A stretch of DNA of 64,000 nt from Trichuris trichiura (lineage: Eukaryota; Nematoda; Enoplea; Trichinellida; Trichuridae). The notes below the pieces were generated by a model. It made no database searches. It had not been told where the DNA came from and saw nothing but the letters and a program-made list of their open reading frames with translations. The position numbers and the translations under genes are program-made. The stretch lies in assembly GCA_037903355.1 (NCBI GenBank), contig JBAJFE010000026.1, forward strand, positions 6,882,001 through 6,946,000, given 5' to 3'. Shown one piece after another: positions 61,907 to 64,000 of the stretch (within the stretch, counting starts at the first letter, position 1; every line of letters starts with the position of its first letter).

Positions 61907-63391
61907 AGGCGATTCTACTTCAGTGCTTAATAAAGGAAATTTAAAAGGTACAAAACTGTAAAAGTCCCCAGGGGTCCGTTTTCTCGCAATGCTGGATAGT
62001 TGAAATTATGCCTACAAAAATGAAATGATCACTTTGGAAAGCGGAAAAGAGAAATGCAGGCACGGTTAGGAAGGGTTGCTGCAGCAAAGTCTCATACACG
62101 AACAGGGGAAGAAGACGCCGTCAAATGATGATGTCTAACTCCTCTTCGACTAAGACCACAGCGGATAGTAATAAGCCACTGTAACGACCGAACAGATAAA
62201 TCAGCCGACAAACCAGCAGGCCGATGCATCGCATCACCAGAAAGCGGAGCCATGCGAAACGTACAAAAACGTCGCGCACATAAGGAAGGAAGGAAGGAAG
62301 GCCAGCGTCCGCGAAACACAAAAAATAATGATAGGTTAGGCAAACTTAAATGCTAGAATTGGTCGTGAAGTGTCAAGCAAAGCTTAGCCGATCAGAGTGC
62401 ACACAGCTTACCCCGCTGCATCACCACTTTGAACTCGACAATCTTCACGTAAGCTCGATACAGTAAATTTGATTCGCAAGTAGGCTAATACTGTTTTCGC
62501 AAAAATACGGAATGACGTCGCAGCCTTTTTGCGTCACTCAAAAGCACTGAACGATTAGCAAATGCGCTTTAAGGCTAAAACAAAATAAATTCAGTACTTT
62601 AAATTTTAAAAAAGACGTCTTTTGCCCCAAGAGAAGAAGTTGCGCCAAGAAAGCCATTGCTCTGCCTGATTAGTTGCCAGATTTTTACGAACCGACGAGT
62701 TCAACTTGCCAGCTTTGCTGACGCCCAAAAAAGGGCATTGTAGAACTCAAAAATAAGATCTCGTTTTTGAGGGCCGACCCTGCCTACGACTATTCGCAAA
62801 TCGGAACGAGAAGAGCAACAACAAGTGTCAATGGGCGTCGATTGTTAAAAAACCAACCATGCGGAAGGATGTCTTTGCGGCTGCGCGCTGAAAAGGTCAT
62901 TCAACTTTTGCGCGATAGGAAATGCGGATGCATAGCGAGGGGACGAGAAACTAATGGATAGAAAGCAAACCTGTTTAGCATCCATTGCGAGGCGTTGAAT
63001 GGAATTCAAGCTTTCGGGGAAAAAAAACATCGAACACTCATTCAAGCTGTTCCAACGAACAACAACCCGTATTAGGTGTTAGGCCAAAGCTGATCGGACC
63101 CAAAGTCAGCTGAAAAAATCGACGCAGAGCACATATACATTTCAACATGGAAAATTAGTTTCATAGTAGATCTTCAGATTCACGGGTTTGGCCTGTTGGA
63201 TGTATCTGTAGGTAAACTTCAAAAATGCCCTACCAACGGATGGATGAGCAGATTGTAAGAGAAAATACAGAACAATTTGTATACCGTACGTTTCGGAACT
63301 GCTCGTATTCCGTCGTCAGCAGTGTTGGGGAGAAGGCGTTTATTCGGTAAGGGCAGTCATTCCCAACGGGGGCCCTTGGGGGTCCCCGGTT
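61907..63391. other. Spacer upstream of endosulfine
   Basis: I see no gene. A short GGAA repeat occurs near 62282-62300. The right end grades into the transposase remnant. Confidence 0.4.
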
Positions 63392-63774
63392 GTGAAAATG
63401 AGAATACCAGCCTGGATTTTGGATCCATATTCAAACGCTAACGAAGCAGAGACATTTTTGCAAGAAGAGCTGATTGAGTTGCAAGCCAATGAAGAACTGA
63501 AGCCTAAGTTTAAGAGTGGCTACAGTCATTTCTGGTTGCAGCATCAAATTGCGACACTTTACCCTGAATTATGGAAGATCGTTAAAAAGTTCCTCGTGCC
63601 GTTTCCTTCCTCTTATTTGGTTGAACGTGGGTTCAGTGCCGCTACAGATCTTTTGGTTAAAAAAGAAACAGGCTACAAATAGCGCAGCGTGGAGACTTAA
63701 GGTTGCTGCTAACGAATATTGAACCTGACGTGGAAAAATTGGTATTAGGGCACCAGCTTCAGCCACCACACTGA
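63392..63774 (+). pseudogene. hAT-type transposase C-terminal remnant (ZBED5/SCAND3-like), frameshifted
   Basis: The frame opens around 63392 and contains HFWLQHQIATLYPELWKIV and FLVPFPSSYLVERGFSAATD, the C-terminal hAT dimerisation region seen in domesticated ZBED5/FAM200-type proteins and in hAT elements. The reading frame breaks at an A-rich run (about 63660-63671). The continuation NRLQIAQRGDLRLLLTNIEP lies in another frame and ends at a TGA at 63772-63774. Only the C-terminus is present; no BED zinc finger or DDE catalytic core was found upstream. It is a dead fragment of a mobile element. Confidence 0.75.
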
Positions 63775-64000
63775 TTTGCCAACATAGCCAACTTTTCCTA
63801 CTTGTTAAAGTCAAATAGTAAACTTGAATGCAATAATACGGAGTTCGGAGAACCGACGTCCAGCATGATCAACGCATAATACTGTTGTTGTTAACAAGGC
63901 GACAAGTACAACAAAAAACAGACGTAGAATTTGACCGTGTGCGGTAAAAGCGCGTTGAAGTTTCTAACAAACCATTTTCATACACTGCGACTGAAGCGTT
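63775..64000. other. Window end, no gene seen
   Basis: AT-rich sequence following the transposase remnant. Terminal repeats of the hAT element could lie here but none could be matched by eye. Confidence 0.4.

Overview
This window looks like nuclear DNA of a nematode, most likely an enoplean (clade I, Trichuris/Trichinella-like) worm. That placement is inference. The direct evidence is that the genes are split by short GT-AG introns, many of 40-70 bp, with bodies ending in TTTCAG or TTTTAG. The proteins are animal (cohesin, Frizzled, MEK, basigin, perilipin, endosulfine), and a short internal array of the nematode telomere unit TTAGGC is present. No operons, CRISPR arrays, rRNA or convincing tRNA genes were seen.

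Layout. (1) 16-3420 (+): 3' part of a large, unidentified helical protein gene, cut by the window edge. (2) 5290-8236 (-): RAD21/SCC1 cohesin kleisin. (3) 14020-16932 (-): Frizzled receptor, closest by eye to Fz4, with a 1.1 kb first intron. (4) 23449-23994 (+): small heat-shock protein with a TATA box. (5) 25017-27733 (+): mitochondrial ribosomal protein mL65/MRPS30, eight exons. (6) 28055-29921 (-): MEK1/2-type MAP kinase kinase. (7) 34044-36186 (-): perilipin-like lipid-droplet protein. (8) 39338-44971 (-): trifunctional purine enzyme GARS-AIRS-GART. (9) 50751-51308 (+): four-pass membrane protein of LAPTM/DUF7027 flavour. (10) 54184-55463 (+): basigin-like protein with three Ig domains. 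(11) 57815-58763 (-): IBA57 Fe-S assembly factor. (12) 59332-61906 (-): endosulfine/ARPP-19. (13) 63392-63774 (+): frameshifted remnant of a hAT-type transposase.

These are mostly unrelated housekeeping and signalling genes separated by 1-6 kb spacers. There is no gene cluster encoding one pathway. The links are loose: RAD21 and endosulfine both serve mitosis, mL65 and IBA57 are mitochondrial, Frizzled and MEK are signalling components.

The less ordinary content is in the spacers and introns, which carry several unrelated foldback or MITE-like elements. The clearest is a foldback with arms of about 125 bp at 3781-4122. Others are a near-palindrome at 10134-10335, perfect hairpins at 19594-19663 and 20223-20254, a TTAGGC array inside a decayed dispersed repeat at 30718-31020, a possible pogo-like element at 38179-38910, and a TIR element with the core AATCCCGAATAAGTCGAAAA inside a GART intron, with another copy 4.3 kb away. 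No novel multi-gene system is visible. The repeat families are the best candidates for something undescribed.
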